Positions 17,710 through 27,216 of a stretch of DNA of 64,000 nt are shown here, piece by piece. This stretch comes from Flavobacteriia bacterium. GTDB taxonomy: Bacteria; Bacteroidota; Bacteroidia; Flavobacteriales_D; Crocinitomicaceae. The notes under the pieces are model-generated. The model had not been told where the DNA came from, did no database searches, and saw nothing but the letters and a program-made list of their open reading frames with translations. Numbering within the stretch: position 1 is the first letter of the stretch; each line of letters starts with the position of its first letter. Location: assembly GCA_947450325.1 (NCBI GenBank), contig CANFUT010000011.1, positions 1-64,000 of the forward strand. Direction: 5' to 3'. A program made the translations under genes and the position numbers.

Positions 17710-18486
17710 TTACTTTTTAAGATTTGCTGGAATTTCACATACTGGAATCGCTTCCATTTTATGTCTATTGACGGTATTGAATCTTCTGTAAATCACCAAA
17801 ACCTCTTTCTCTCTCTCAGTCAATGCGTTTTCATCACCTTTGAAATCCATCGCCCACTCCAATTCTGGATAGGTAGCACCAATTTGATCTTCATCGCTTC
17901 GACCATCTTCCCACAAACCATCTGTAGGCTTGGCAACTTGGATTGAATTTACAATCTCCAAATATTTCGCCAATCCGAACACTTCTGTCTTCGTCAAATC
18001 GGCTATTGGACTAATATCCACTCCGCCGTCGCCATATTTGGTGAAAAATCCAACACCAAAATCTTCAATTTTGTTTCCTGTTCCTGCAACCAATAAGCCG
18101 TTGCTTTGCCCTAAGGCATACAAAGTCATCATGCGTAAACGCGAGCGACTGTTGGCCATTGATAGAAAATTTTGAGTTGTTTCTTTTGGTAAAATTGCTT
18201 CAAATGCGCCAAAAGTTTCTGTCAAATTCAAATCAATTGATTCAACGTTAGAAAAACGAGATTTCAAGTTTTCGATGTGTTCTGTCGCACGTTGAAATTC
18301 CGCAACAGTTTGGCGAATCGGCATACTCAATGCAAGTACTTTTTTGCCCGTTTGTGCACAAAGCATGGAAGTTACAGCGGAATCAACTCCGCCAGAAATA
18401 CCAATGATAAAACCATTCATTTTTGCATTTTCAGCATACTTTGAAAGCCAATTTACAATGTGTTCGTTTATTCCTTTAAAATCCAA
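17710..18486 (-). CDS. nadE: NH3-dependent NAD+ synthetase
   Basis: Amidates deamido-NAD+ to NAD+. 258 residues, with no glutaminase domain, so the ammonia-dependent form. The P-loop SGGVDSAVTS is at about residues 30-39, with GTGNKIEDFGVGFFTKYGDGG and DLTKTEVF in the active-site region. The only start that keeps the conserved N-terminus (DFKGINEHIVNWL) is TTG at 18486; the next Met is too close to the P-loop. It follows a beta-barrel gene by 10 bases; nadE next to gldB is a familiar arrangement in flavobacteria. Confidence 0.92.
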   Translation of the reverse strand: MDFKGINEHIVNWLSKYAENAKMNGFIIGISGGVDSAVTSMLCAQTGKKVLALSMPIRQTVAEFQRATEHIENLKSRFSNVESIDLNLTETFGAFEAILPKETTQNFLSMANSRSRLRMMTLYALGQSNGLLVAGTGNKIEDFGVGFFTKYGDGGVDISPIADLTKTEVFGLAKYLEIVNSIQVAKPTDGLWEDGRSDEDQIGATYPELEWAMDFKGDENALTEREKEVLVIYRRFNTVNRHKMEAIPVCEIPANLKK

Positions 18487-18496
18487 AATCTGTTGC

Positions 18497-19288
18497 TTAA
18501 AATAAAACCGAAACTTTCAACATCAATTGAGACTGCGTAGCTGCATTGGAGAAAAATTTATTTCCATCAGCAATTGAAGAAGTGTATAAACTTCTTTTGT
18601 CTTCTTTCGATGAATAGTATAAAGGCGTGAAACCATAATAATAGCCCAATTCAGCCATCAAACAAGTTGAACCTGTGAAATTCCATTCAGCGCCACCGCA
18701 TAAACCAATGGCACCTTTGTAAAATACCATCTCACTTTTACGTTTCATGTTTTCGTTCGTTCCCTCAACAGCGACACCATTTGCAATTTTATAACCATGA
18801 TCGTTTGACTTTGAATCTGCCAAAATGCTATGTCTTAATCCAAATTTTCCAAAATATCTGAAATAGCCTATAAAATTGGTTCTGAACAAAAACATCGTTG
18901 GGATAGAGACATATTTGGCGTTTTGCGTTCTTTCAGTCAATTGAAAAACAGAATTATTGGCACCCCATTCTCCTTTTCTGATAATGTCTTTGTCACTGAA
19001 ATGATAGAAAACTGGATTTGTCGAACTCGCTGAATACCTCATGCTAGATAAGTCAAACTCTATTCCTGTATTAAAAGCAATGTTTTCATTGATGTTGAAA
19101 TTCAAATTTGCTCCTATATTAAAATCTCCACCAATTCCATTGGTATTTAGATTCCCAGTTCCCATTTTTTGAAAATTCATAGCCGTTCCAACTATTATTC
19201 CAGCTTGTAATTTTTTATTCGCTGCATCCTGCGCGTTTGATACCAAAGCGATACTCAAACCAACGACTGTAAATAGAATTTTCTTCAT
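18497..19288 (-). CDS. Outer-membrane beta-barrel protein
   Basis: 263 residues from ATG 19288, the start that gives a signal peptide (MKKILFTVVGLSIALVSNAQ). The mature part alternates strands of the small outer-membrane barrel type (GIVVGTAMNFQ-like start, FNINENIAFNTGIEF, LMLKVSVLF at the C-terminus). No specific family recognised; resembles the PorT/OMP_b-brl group. It is upstream of nadE by 10 bases and divergent from gldB by 94 bases, so its promoter region is shared with gldB. Confidence 0.7.
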   Translation of the reverse strand: MKKILFTVVGLSIALVSNAQDAANKKLQAGIIVGTAMNFQKMGTGNLNTNGIGGDFNIGANLNFNINENIAFNTGIEFDLSSMRYSASSTNPVFYHFSDKDIIRKGEWGANNSVFQLTERTQNAKYVSIPTMFLFRTNFIGYFRYFGKFGLRHSILADSKSNDHGYKIANGVAVEGTNENMKRKSEMVFYKGAIGLCGGAEWNFTGSTCLMAELGYYYGFTPLYYSSKEDKRSLYTSSIADGNKFFSNAATQSQLMLKVSVLF

Positions 19289-19329
19289 CTTATTTGAATT
19301 TGAAAGGTTATCAAAAATTTGTTTATCCA

Positions 19330-19360
19330 TTCGCAAATTGCGCGAATATGATTACTTTTG
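19330..19360 (+). promoter_or_regulatory. gldB -7 element with overlapping inverted repeat
   Basis: TACTTTTG at 19353-19360 matches the TAnnTTTG element and lies 22 bases before the gldB start. A good TTTG box is missing at the usual distance; instead CGCAA, A, TTGCG (about 19332-19342) forms an inverted repeat there, which might bind a regulator of this divergent promoter region. Confidence 0.35.
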
Positions 19361-19382
19361 ACTACAATATTAAAGAATTTTA

Positions 19383-20393
19383 ATGACGCGTAAAAGCATT
19401 TTATCTATTGGTTTCGGAATCTTGTTGCTTAGTGCGTGTACAAGTGACCCTTTGGATGTGGATTCAAGTGGAATCAATGTGAAACTGAATTTTATTAATT
19501 TGGATTCCATTTTCTATCATTTGCCTTCCTCTGAAATACAAAATTCAATTCAATCTACTTCATTGAAAGAGAATGAGATATTGGCGTATGAATTGGGACA
19601 ATGTATTGGCGTTGGACCATTGAGCGATTCAGGAACAACAGCGAGAATCAAGCTTTTTACCAACGATCAATTTATCAGTCAAATTGAAAAAGAAATTCAA
19701 TTAAAATTCAATAATTTATCGCCACAGAAAACGAAAATAACCAATGGATTCAAGGCTTTGAAATACCATTTTCCTGACGGAAAAATACCGCAAAACATTG
19801 TTTTCATGAATTCACTTTTCGCAAGCAATGCTTTTGCCACGGAAAATGAAATAGGCGTCGGATTAGAAAGATATTTGGGAGCAAAATCGCCAGTCATCAA
19901 AAAAGTTCCTGACCCCATTTTTCAATGGATCAAAGATGGAATGGAAGCAAGATTTTTAGAGCGCGACGTTTTGACTGCTTGGATCATGACACATTATGTA
20001 GCCGAAGTGAAAGGCAATACTGCGGAGCAAATGATTCGTTGGGGGAAAATTTTGTACCTCACTGAAGCTGCTTTGCCAAACGAAGATGAAGCTATCATCA
20101 TGCGCTATACCAAACCGGATTTTGAATACGCGCAAAAAAACGAATATGCTTTTTGGCAATTTTTAGTGAAAGAAAAAATGTTGTTTTCTGAAAAAGAACG
20201 CGACCACTCTAATTTCTTAAATGAAGGCCCTTTCACAATAGGTTTGCCGCAAGAAAGTCCGGATCGAATGGGTCAATTTATAGGTTGGAAAATGATTCAT
20301 TCATACATGACTGAAAATCCAGAGACGACTTTGAAAGACTTAATTGAATTACCTTACACAGAAATTTTACAAGCCTACGAAATTGCAGAATAA
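19383..20393 (+). CDS. gldB: Gliding motility lipoprotein GldB
   Basis: 336 residues beginning with a lipoprotein signal (MTRKSILSIGFGILLLSACTS; lipidated Cys about residue 19). The C-terminal half carries the GldB pattern: IGVGLERYLGAKSP, GKILYLTEAALPNEDEA, NEYAFWQFLVKEKMLFS and DRMGQFIGWKMIHSYM. GldB is required for gliding in Flavobacterium; its exact role is unknown. gldC follows 77 bases downstream and nadE is nearby on the other strand, the arrangement known from flavobacteria. Confidence 0.9.
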   Translation: MTRKSILSIGFGILLLSACTSDPLDVDSSGINVKLNFINLDSIFYHLPSSEIQNSIQSTSLKENEILAYELGQCIGVGPLSDSGTTARIKLFTNDQFISQIEKEIQLKFNNLSPQKTKITNGFKALKYHFPDGKIPQNIVFMNSLFASNAFATENEIGVGLERYLGAKSPVIKKVPDPIFQWIKDGMEARFLERDVLTAWIMTHYVAEVKGNTAEQMIRWGKILYLTEAALPNEDEAIIMRYTKPDFEYAQKNEYAFWQFLVKEKMLFSEKERDHSNFLNEGPFTIGLPQESPDRMGQFIGWKMIHSYMTENPETTLKDLIELPYTEILQAYEIAE

Positions 20394-20470
20394 TATATAT
20401 CAATTGACAGATTCAACAAACAAAAACAAAGTTAAGATACTGATTATCTGTCAAAATAAATCAAATCATC

Positions 20471-20821
20471 ATGGAAGAAGAAAAAAAAATAGTTAAAACC
20501 TCAGAAATTAAAATCAATGTTGGTGTGAACGAAAATCACGTGCCGATGCGCATGATGTGGAATGCAACTGACGGAAATATTGAAAATGCAGAAGCACGTG
20601 CTTTGTTGCTTTCTGTTTGGGATCCAAAAGCGAAAAACACCTTGAAAATTGATTTGTGGACAGATGAAATGTCTATCGAAGAAATGAAACAATTTTTCCA
20701 CCAAACGCTTTTGACCATGGCTGATACATTTGAAAAAGCAACTGGAGAAACCAAAATTTGCGAGGATTTGAGAGATTATTGCTTCCATTTTGCTGATAAG
20801 ATGGAAATTATGCCTGAGTGA
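20471..20821 (+). CDS. gldC: Gliding motility protein GldC
   Basis: 116 residues, no signal peptide, so cytoplasmic. It begins with an acidic-basic stretch and then TSEIKINVGVNENHVPMRM, continues with SVWDPKAKNTLKIDLWTDEM and ends YCFHFADKMEIMPE, the usual GldC pattern and length. It stands directly behind gldB. GldC is conserved in gliding bacteroidetes and supports gliding, but its mechanism is not known. Confidence 0.9.
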   Translation: MEEEKKIVKTSEIKINVGVNENHVPMRMMWNATDGNIENAEARALLLSVWDPKAKNTLKIDLWTDEMSIEEMKQFFHQTLLTMADTFEKATGETKICEDLRDYCFHFADKMEIMPE

Positions 20822-21131
20822 TTTTTGGTGAAACCCAAGGATGCAATTTTAGTTGAAGCCACGGATGCACGGATCTGGAAGTAGAAATTTGATGATAAAC
20901 TTTTCAAAAAATAATCCGTGCATCTGTGGCAGAAAAATCTTTATCCCCATTTCTGAAAATTCTGAGGTACAATGGATCTTCAAAAGTAAATAGTATTCAA
21001 AAAAATACCTCTTTAAATAATCCGTGCATCCGTGGCAAAAAAAACATCTTCCTTCCAATCCAAAAGTTAAATTTTAACAAATAAGTTAATTACTGAAATT
21101 TTGAATCATTTTTTGATGTAACTTTGAATCA
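20822..21131. repeat. Non-coding region with three 17-base repeats
   Basis: 310 bases without a gene. The 17-mer ATCCGTGCATCCGTGGC occurs exactly at 21020-21036, with one change at 20914-20930, and inverted at 20858-20874. The first two copies could pair as a hairpin with a 39-base loop. They look like a dispersed intergenic repeat of this genome. Confidence 0.6.
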
Positions 21132-21515
21132 GTGAAAAAGACAATTACCATATTATTCATTAGTCTTTACGTGTTTTCTGCCACGGAGTTGAATCAATTT
21201 TTCAAACTTCCGATTCTTTTTGAGCATTTTTCAGAGCACAAAACGGAAAACAAAAACATCACTTTTCTTCAATTTTTAAAAATCCACTACCAAGGCAATC
21301 ATGCCCCTGACAGTGATGATTTAAAAGATAAAAGATTGCCTTTCAAATCTCATGGAAATTCCTTTTCTACGCAGATTTTTGCGGTTTTACCTGCATTTTC
21401 TGAAATTGAAATCCCTGTGTTTTCTGACAATAATAAAAGTGTAACCATTCACAAAAACCAATTCATTCCAACACTTCAGCTAGAATCAATCTGGCAACCG
21501 CCCAAATTCTGTTAA
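21132..21515 (+). CDS. Small exported protein of a metal efflux operon
   Basis: 127 residues from a GTG start at 21132. An N-terminal signal-like helix (ITILFISLYVFSATEL) is followed by FFKLPILFEHFSEHK, an acidic/His stretch (HAPDSDDLKDKRLPFKSH) and a C-terminal WQPPKFC. I know this pattern as a small protein often found just before CzcA-type pumps in flavobacteria; no function is established. It lies 90 bases before the RND gene and is probably co-transcribed. The His/Asp stretch might bind metal (inference). Confidence 0.7.
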   Translation: MKKTITILFISLYVFSATELNQFFKLPILFEHFSEHKTENKNITFLQFLKIHYQGNHAPDSDDLKDKRLPFKSHGNSFSTQIFAVLPAFSEIEIPVFSDNNKSVTIHKNQFIPTLQLESIWQPPKFC

Positions 21516-21605
21516 TTATTTCGTGTCGACACTTGTAATTCATTACATCTAAAATGTTTTGAATGATTGCAATGTGTTTTTATTCACCAATAATTAATAG
21601 AATTT

Positions 21606-24600
21606 ATGCTTAATAAAATCATTGAGTTTTCTATTAAAAACAAACTAATCGTTGGGATTTTTACGATAGCATTGTTTTTATATGGAATTTTCGAAGTCAC
21701 GAAGTTGCCAATTGACGCAGTTCCTGACATCACCAATAACCAAGTTCAAGTAATCACTGTTGCTCCTTCTTTTGGCGCAGTTGATATTGAACGCCTTGTT
21801 ACTTTTCCCATCGAACAAGCGAGCAACAATATTCCTGGATTGAAAGAAATCAGAAGTTTTTCTCGATTCGGATTATCCGTTGTGACCATCGTTTTTGACG
21901 ACGAAACTGACATCTATTTTGCCCGTCAACAAGTAGCTGAAAGATTGCAACAAGTCCAAAATGAAATCCCCAAAGGAATTGGTACGCCTAAATTAGGTCC
22001 TGTGTCGACAGGCTTAGGTGAAGTGTATCAATATGCTGTCCGAACAGAAAAGGGATATGAAGATAAATACAGCATCACCGATTTAAGAACCATTCAAGAT
22101 TGGATTATACGCCGTCAATTACTAGGCGTGAAAGGTGTTGCAGAAGTCAGCAGTTTTGGCGGAAAACTCAAACAATATGAAATCGCCATCGACCCAAATA
22201 AATTACAAGCATTTGGAATTACAATCGACGATGTTTTCAGTGCCTTGGAAAAAAACAACCAGAATACTGGAGGCGCTTACATTGAAAAAGGTGCGAGCGT
22301 ATTGTACATCCGAAGTGAAGGCTTGGTCAAAAACATCGAAGACATTCAAAATATTGCGGTCAAAAGTTTGGAAAATGGAACACCGCTCTTTATTAGAAAT
22401 GTTGCAGAAGTTAAATTTGGTTTCGCAACCCGTTATGGTGCCATGACTTTTAACGGTGAAAAAGAAGTATCTGGTGCCGTGGTAATGATGTTGAAAGGTG
22501 CGAATAGCAATGAAGTCATTCAAAACATCAAAACACGCGTGGAAGAAATTCAGAAAATTCTACCTGAAGGCGTTGTGATTGATCCATTTTTAGATCGCAC
22601 CAAAATGGTAAACAATGCGATTGGAACAGTTGAATCAAACTTACTCGAAGGTGCACTAATCGTGATTTTTGTGCTGGTACTTTTCCTTGGAAATTTCCGC
22701 GCAGGATTATTGGTTGCATCGGTTATTCCATTGGCGATGTTGTTTGCAATCATTTTGATGAACATTTTCCATGTCAGCGGAAATTTGATGAGTTTAGGTG
22801 CCTTAGATTTTGGTTTGATTGTCGATGGCGCAGTAATTATAGTTGAAGCCGTGATGCATCAATTACACAAGAAAAACCAATTGGGATCAAATGATTTCAA
22901 TCAATTGGAAATGGACAACCAAGTAAAAGGAGCTGCTGGAAAAATGATGAACAGTGCCGTTTTTGGTCAAATTATTATTTTGATTGTTTATTTACCGATT
23001 TTCACCTTGCAAGGAATTGAAGGAAAAATGTTTAAACCGATGGCTCAAACGGTTGGTTTTGCATTGCTCGGTGCGTTTATTCTCTCTTTGACCTACATTC
23101 CGATGATGAGTACCTTGGTTTTGAGTAAGAAAAAAGGACACAAGACCAATATTTCTGATAAATTGATGAATCGTTTAGGAGAAAGTTACCGCTCACGATT
23201 AGCAAAAATCATCCAGTATCCAAAAACAGTAATCGCGACAGTTTTAGTGCTTTTTGTTTCTTCAATTTATATCATGAGTACTTTGGGTGGAGAATTTATT
23301 CCATCAATTGAAGAGGGTGATTTTGCAATTGAAGCGAGGGTTTTACCTGGAAGTAATTTGAATACTTCGATTGAAACCCTTCAAAAAGTGGAGAAAATCT
23401 TAAAAACTCGTTTCCCAGAAGTAAATAAAATTGTCACTAAAATCGGAAGCGGCGAAGTACCAACAGATCCAATGCCCATCGATTGTGGTGACATGATTGT
23501 TTCTTTGAAAGACAAGCATGAATGGACATCCGCAACATCTTTCGATGAATTGGCTGAAAAAATGACTTTAGCTGCTCAGGAAGTTCCTGGTGTAACAACA
23601 AGTTTTCAGTATCCAGTGCAAATGCGATTCAATGAATTGATGACAGGTGCAAGACAAGATGTAGTTTGCAAAATCTATGGCGAAAACCTAGATACTTTGG
23701 TGCGATATGCCAAGAAATTAAGCGAATTGGTGAAAACGGTAAATGGAACCGATGAAGTTTATTTGGAAGCTTTGATGGGGTTACCACAAATCATTATAGA
23801 ATACAACCGTGATGCAATGGCGCAATACAACATCAATATTTCAGATGTCAATCGGGTAATCAATACTGCTTTCGCAGGTCAAAGCAGCGGATTAATTTTC
23901 GAAGATGAAAAACGCTTTGACTTAGTTGTAAGATTAGACAGTAAAAAGCGAGAAAGTTTGGAAGATGTTCAAAATCTACTAATTCCAACGTCAAGCGGAT
24001 CACAAGTTCCATTGTATCAATTGGCGAAAGTCGAAATGAAAAATGGTCCAAATCAAATTCAACGAGAGGATGCCAAAAGACGCGTTATCGTTGGTTTCAA
24101 TGTAAAAGACCGTGATGTGGAAAGTATAGTAACTGAATTGCAGCAAAAAACGAGTGAAAAATTGGATTTACCTGATGGTTATTCAGTTCAATTTGGTGGC
24201 GCATTTGAAAACTTAAATGCTGCGAAAGCACGATTAACTATTGCAGTACCTGTTTCTTTGTTTTTGATTTTCTTATTGTTGTATTTCGCTTTCAAGTCAA
24301 TCAAACAAGGATTATTGATTTACTCGGCGATTCCACTTTCTGCCATTGGAGGAATTTTATTGTTGGCGGGTCGAGGAATGCCGTTCAGCATTAGTGCTGG
24401 TGTTGGTTTCATCGCATTGTTTGGAATTGCGGTTTTAAATGGAATTGTACTCATCGCAGAATTCAATCGCATCAAAGAAGCAGGAGAAACTTCTGTTATT
24501 CAAATTGTTTTAAACGGAACTCAAAATCGTTTGCGACCAGTATTGATGACCGCATTTGTGGCCTCGCTTGGATTCTTGCCGATGGCATTGAGTAACGGTT

Positions 24601-25943
24601 CTGGCGCAGAAGTTCAACGTCCACTTGCTACTGTCGTTATTGGTGGATTAATGATTGCTACTTTCTTGACATTGTTTGTTTTGCCAATCCTTTATATTCT
24701 TACAGAAAAAGGATTCAAGAAGCCAAAACACATCGAAAAAATAGTTGCAAGTTTGATTTTCATCAGCGCAATAAATTTTTCCCAAGCGCAAAACATCAGC
24801 TTAAATGCTGCAATCGATACAGCTGTAAAAAACAATTTGAATCTGAAAAGTGAAAAATTGAAAGTTGCCTATCAAGAAGCATTGCTAAAATCTGGAGTCA
24901 ACATTCAACAAACAAATGTAGTTGCTGAATACGGACAAATCAACAGTTTTTTCCATGACTCACGAATCAATATTGGACAAAGCATTCGCTTTCCATCGGT
25001 TTATTCCAACCAAAAAGCCATTTTAAGTGAGGCTTGGAAAGAAAGTCAATGGGGACAAGCGATTCAAACTGCTGAATTGGTAAAACAAGTCGCATTGACT
25101 TATTATGACTTGCAAGTGATTTATTCTAAAGAAAAATTACTCACCAAAAACGACAGTATTTACGCAGAATTTTTGCGCGTGTCGGACTTAAGATTTAAAA
25201 CTGGTGAAAGCAATTTATTAGAAAAAACGAGTGCTGAAACGCAACGGTCACAAATCGCGATGCAATTGAAATCTTTGCAACAAGAAAAGGAAATTTTGCA
25301 ACTGAAATTTGATTGGTTATTGAACGCGAAAACAAGCTATCAACCAGAACAAAATCAGTTGAAATCCAATTTATACGGAGGCGAAAATCTTCAAGATGGT
25401 GCGCATCCGAAAATGAAATTATTGGAACAACAAAACAGCATGGCTTTGAAAATGACAAAACTTGAAAAATCGTTGTTTTTACCAGACCTCTCCCTTTCAT
25501 ACAACAACATGAGTATGATTGGAACAGGAGCCGACAATATCAGCTACAACCGTTCAAAAAGATTTCAATCAGTGCAAATTGGTATTGGAATCCCTTTGTT
25601 TTACGGGGCACAAAAATCGAAAGTGCAAGCGGCAAAAATGAATGAATTGTTGTCAGAAAACAATTTTCAAGCAGGACTCAATCAATTTGAAAATGAATGG
25701 AAAACCAATCAGATTCAATATTTGAATGCAGCAGAAAATGTTCAAAATTTTGAGCAAAATTTATTGCCAAATGCAGAGCAAATTTCCAAACTCGCCAGCG
25801 AACAATTTGTGAAAGGCGAAATCAATTATTTAGAATGGTCGATGTTGATCAATCAAGTGGTAGAAATTCAAAGTCAATATTTGAATGCTGTTCAATCCTT
25901 GAATACCAGAAGCATCGAACTCAATTACCTATTAACGAAATAA
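21606..25943 (+). CDS. czcA: Heavy-metal efflux RND pump fused to a TolC-like domain
   Basis: 1445 residues. Residues 1 to about 1040 are a complete HME-type RND pump: 12 membrane helices, with DFGLIVDGAVIIVE in the fourth helix. That motif is of the CzcA-type (Zn/Co/Cd/Ni), not CusA (Cu/Ag). After the last helix come a linker, a signal-like hydrophobic segment (IVASLIFISAINFSQAQ, about 1056-1072), and about 370 residues of outer-membrane-factor (TolC/CzcC) type with two long alpha-hairpins. The fusion is known in Bacteroidota. The membrane-fusion protein gene follows 9 bases later. Confidence 0.92.
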   Translation: MLNKIIEFSIKNKLIVGIFTIALFLYGIFEVTKLPIDAVPDITNNQVQVITVAPSFGAVDIERLVTFPIEQASNNIPGLKEIRSFSRFGLSVVTIVFDDETDIYFARQQVAERLQQVQNEIPKGIGTPKLGPVSTGLGEVYQYAVRTEKGYEDKYSITDLRTIQDWIIRRQLLGVKGVAEVSSFGGKLKQYEIAIDPNKLQAFGITIDDVFSALEKNNQNTGGAYIEKGASVLYIRSEGLVKNIEDIQNIAVKSLENGTPLFIRNVAEVKFGFATRYGAMTFNGEKEVSGAVVMMLKGANSNEVIQNIKTRVEEIQKILPEGVVIDPFLDRTKMVNNAIGTVESNLLEGALIVIFVLVLFLGNFRAGLLVASVIPLAMLFAIILMNIFHVSGNLMSLGALDFGLIVDGAVIIVEAVMHQLHKKNQLGSNDFNQLEMDNQVKGAAGKMMNSAVFGQIIILIVYLPIFTLQGIEGKMFKPMAQTVGFALLGAFILSLTYIPMMSTLVLSKKKGHKTNISDKLMNRLGESYRSRLAKIIQYPKTVIATVLVLFVSSIYIMSTLGGEFIPSIEEGDFAIEARVLPGSNLNTSIETLQKVEKILKTRFPEVNKIVTKIGSGEVPTDPMPIDCGDMIVSLKDKHEWTSATSFDELAEKMTLAAQEVPGVTTSFQYPVQMRFNELMTGARQDVVCKIYGENLDTLVRYAKKLSELVKTVNGTDEVYLEALMGLPQIIIEYNRDAMAQYNINISDVNRVINTAFAGQSSGLIFEDEKRFDLVVRLDSKKRESLEDVQNLLIPTSSGSQVPLYQLAKVEMKNGPNQIQREDAKRRVIVGFNVKDRDVESIVTELQQKTSEKLDLPDGYSVQFGGAFENLNAAKARLTIAVPVSLFLIFLLLYFAFKSIKQGLLIYSAIPLSAIGGILLLAGRGMPFSISAGVGFIALFGIAVLNGIVLIAEFNRIKEAGETSVIQIVLNGTQNRLRPVLMTAFVASLGFLPMALSNGSGAEVQRPLATVVIGGLMIATFLTLFVLPILYILTEKGFKKPKHIEKIVASLIFISAINFSQAQNISLNAAIDTAVKNNLNLKSEKLKVAYQEALLKSGVNIQQTNVVAEYGQINSFFHDSRINIGQSIRFPSVYSNQKAILSEAWKESQWGQAIQTAELVKQVALTYYDLQVIYSKEKLLTKNDSIYAEFLRVSDLRFKTGESNLLEKTSAETQRSQIAMQLKSLQQEKEILQLKFDWLLNAKTSYQPEQNQLKSNLYGGENLQDGAHPKMKLLEQQNSMALKMTKLEKSLFLPDLSLSYNNMSMIGTGADNISYNRSKRFQSVQIGIGIPLFYGAQKSKVQAAKMNELLSENNFQAGLNQFENEWKTNQIQYLNAAENVQNFEQNLLPNAEQISKLASEQFVKGEINYLEWSMLINQVVEIQSQYLNAVQSLNTRSIELNYLLTK

Positions 25944-25952
25944 GATACAAAC

Positions 25953-27071
25953 ATGAAAAAAATAATCATCGCTTTGATACTTCCTTTATTGGTTTTTGCC
26001 TGCGGAAGTAAAACAGAAAAAGTGGAAAATACGGAGCCAACTTTGCAAAATAATTTGGTTCAATTAACTGATGCACAAGCAAAATCAGCTGGAATTACTT
26101 TCGGAAAAACTTCCATGAAATCAATTTCAGAAGTCTTAAAATTAAACGGAAAGATTGACGTTCCACCACAAAATTTGGTTTCAGTAAGCGTTCCTTTGGG
26201 CGGATATTTGAAATCCACGGAGATGTTACCTGGGATGAAAGTAACGAAAGGTCAATTAATCGCAACCATTGAAGACCAGCAGTTTATTCAAATTCAAGAA
26301 GATTATTTGACCACGAAAGAACAACTTTCACTGGCTGAAAATGAATACAACCGTCAGAAAGAATTGAATCAAAACAAAGCGACAAGTGACAAAGTTTTTC
26401 AACAAAGTCAAGCTGATTTTAGAAGTAAAAAGATTGCTGTCAACGCCTTGGCTGAAAAGTTGCGATTGATTGGTATAAATCCACAAAATTTGCGCGAGAA
26501 CAACATTTCAAGGAATATCAAAATTACCTCACCAATCACAGGTTACGTAAGTAAAGTAAATGTAAACATTGGCAAATATTTGAATCCAGCGGATGTTTTG
26601 TTTGAATTGATTGATCCTCGCGATATTCATTTGAATCTCAATGTGTATGAAAAAGACTTGGAAAAACTTTCTATTGGTCAAAAGTTGACAGCATTCACGA
26701 ATAATCAAACGGATCAAAAATATCCTTGTCAAATCTTATTGATAAGCCGAAATTTAAGTGCTGAAAGAAGCGGAGAAGTTCACTGTCATTTTGATCGTTA
26801 CGATGAAAAGTTATTGCCTGGAATGTACATGAATGCAGAAATTGATGTGCAAAATAATTTGACGCAAGCACTACCAGAAAGTGCGATTGTAACCTTTGGA
26901 GAGAAAAGTTATGTTTTCATCGGAAAAGAAAAGAACCTCTTTGAAATGAGAGAAGTGGAAGTCGGTGAAACAGAAAATGGTTTCACCCACATCATTACAC
27001 CTTTAGAAAATCAAAAAATTGTCATGACGGGAGCTTATTCGCTGTTGATGCAATTAAAAAACAAAGAATAA
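25953..27071 (+). CDS. czcB: Efflux RND periplasmic adaptor lipoprotein
   Basis: 372 residues, with a lipoprotein signal (MKKIIIALILPLLVFACGS, Cys about residue 17). It has the usual adaptor layout: N-terminal membrane-proximal strands, split biotinyl-lipoyl domain (LPGMKVTKGQLIATIEDQ and ITSPITGYVSKVNVNIG), an alpha-hairpin between them (about residues 115-165), and a beta-barrel (LLPGMYMNAEIDV). It bridges the RND pump and outer-membrane channel of the gene before it, from which it is 9 bases away. Confidence 0.93.
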   Translation: MKKIIIALILPLLVFACGSKTEKVENTEPTLQNNLVQLTDAQAKSAGITFGKTSMKSISEVLKLNGKIDVPPQNLVSVSVPLGGYLKSTEMLPGMKVTKGQLIATIEDQQFIQIQEDYLTTKEQLSLAENEYNRQKELNQNKATSDKVFQQSQADFRSKKIAVNALAEKLRLIGINPQNLRENNISRNIKITSPITGYVSKVNVNIGKYLNPADVLFELIDPRDIHLNLNVYEKDLEKLSIGQKLTAFTNNQTDQKYPCQILLISRNLSAERSGEVHCHFDRYDEKLLPGMYMNAEIDVQNNLTQALPESAIVTFGEKSYVFIGKEKNLFEMREVEVGETENGFTHIITPLENQKIVMTGAYSLLMQLKNKE

Positions 27072-27216
27072 AAGAAATTTCAAGAACTGCGGTTTTTGGA
27101 AATCAGAAATCCTGTGGCGAGTAGTTTATCATGTTCATAGTTATCAATGAAAATAAATCGCTGCAGGTTTTTGAAAATTAAGTATATTGCATAGAATTAA
27201 TTAATAAATAGAAAGT

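Noticed and set aside
27082-27170. Imperfect direct repeat (CTGC-GGTTTTTG-AAAT) after czcB
   Set aside because: Short, AT-rich and imperfect; not above what such sequence gives by chance.
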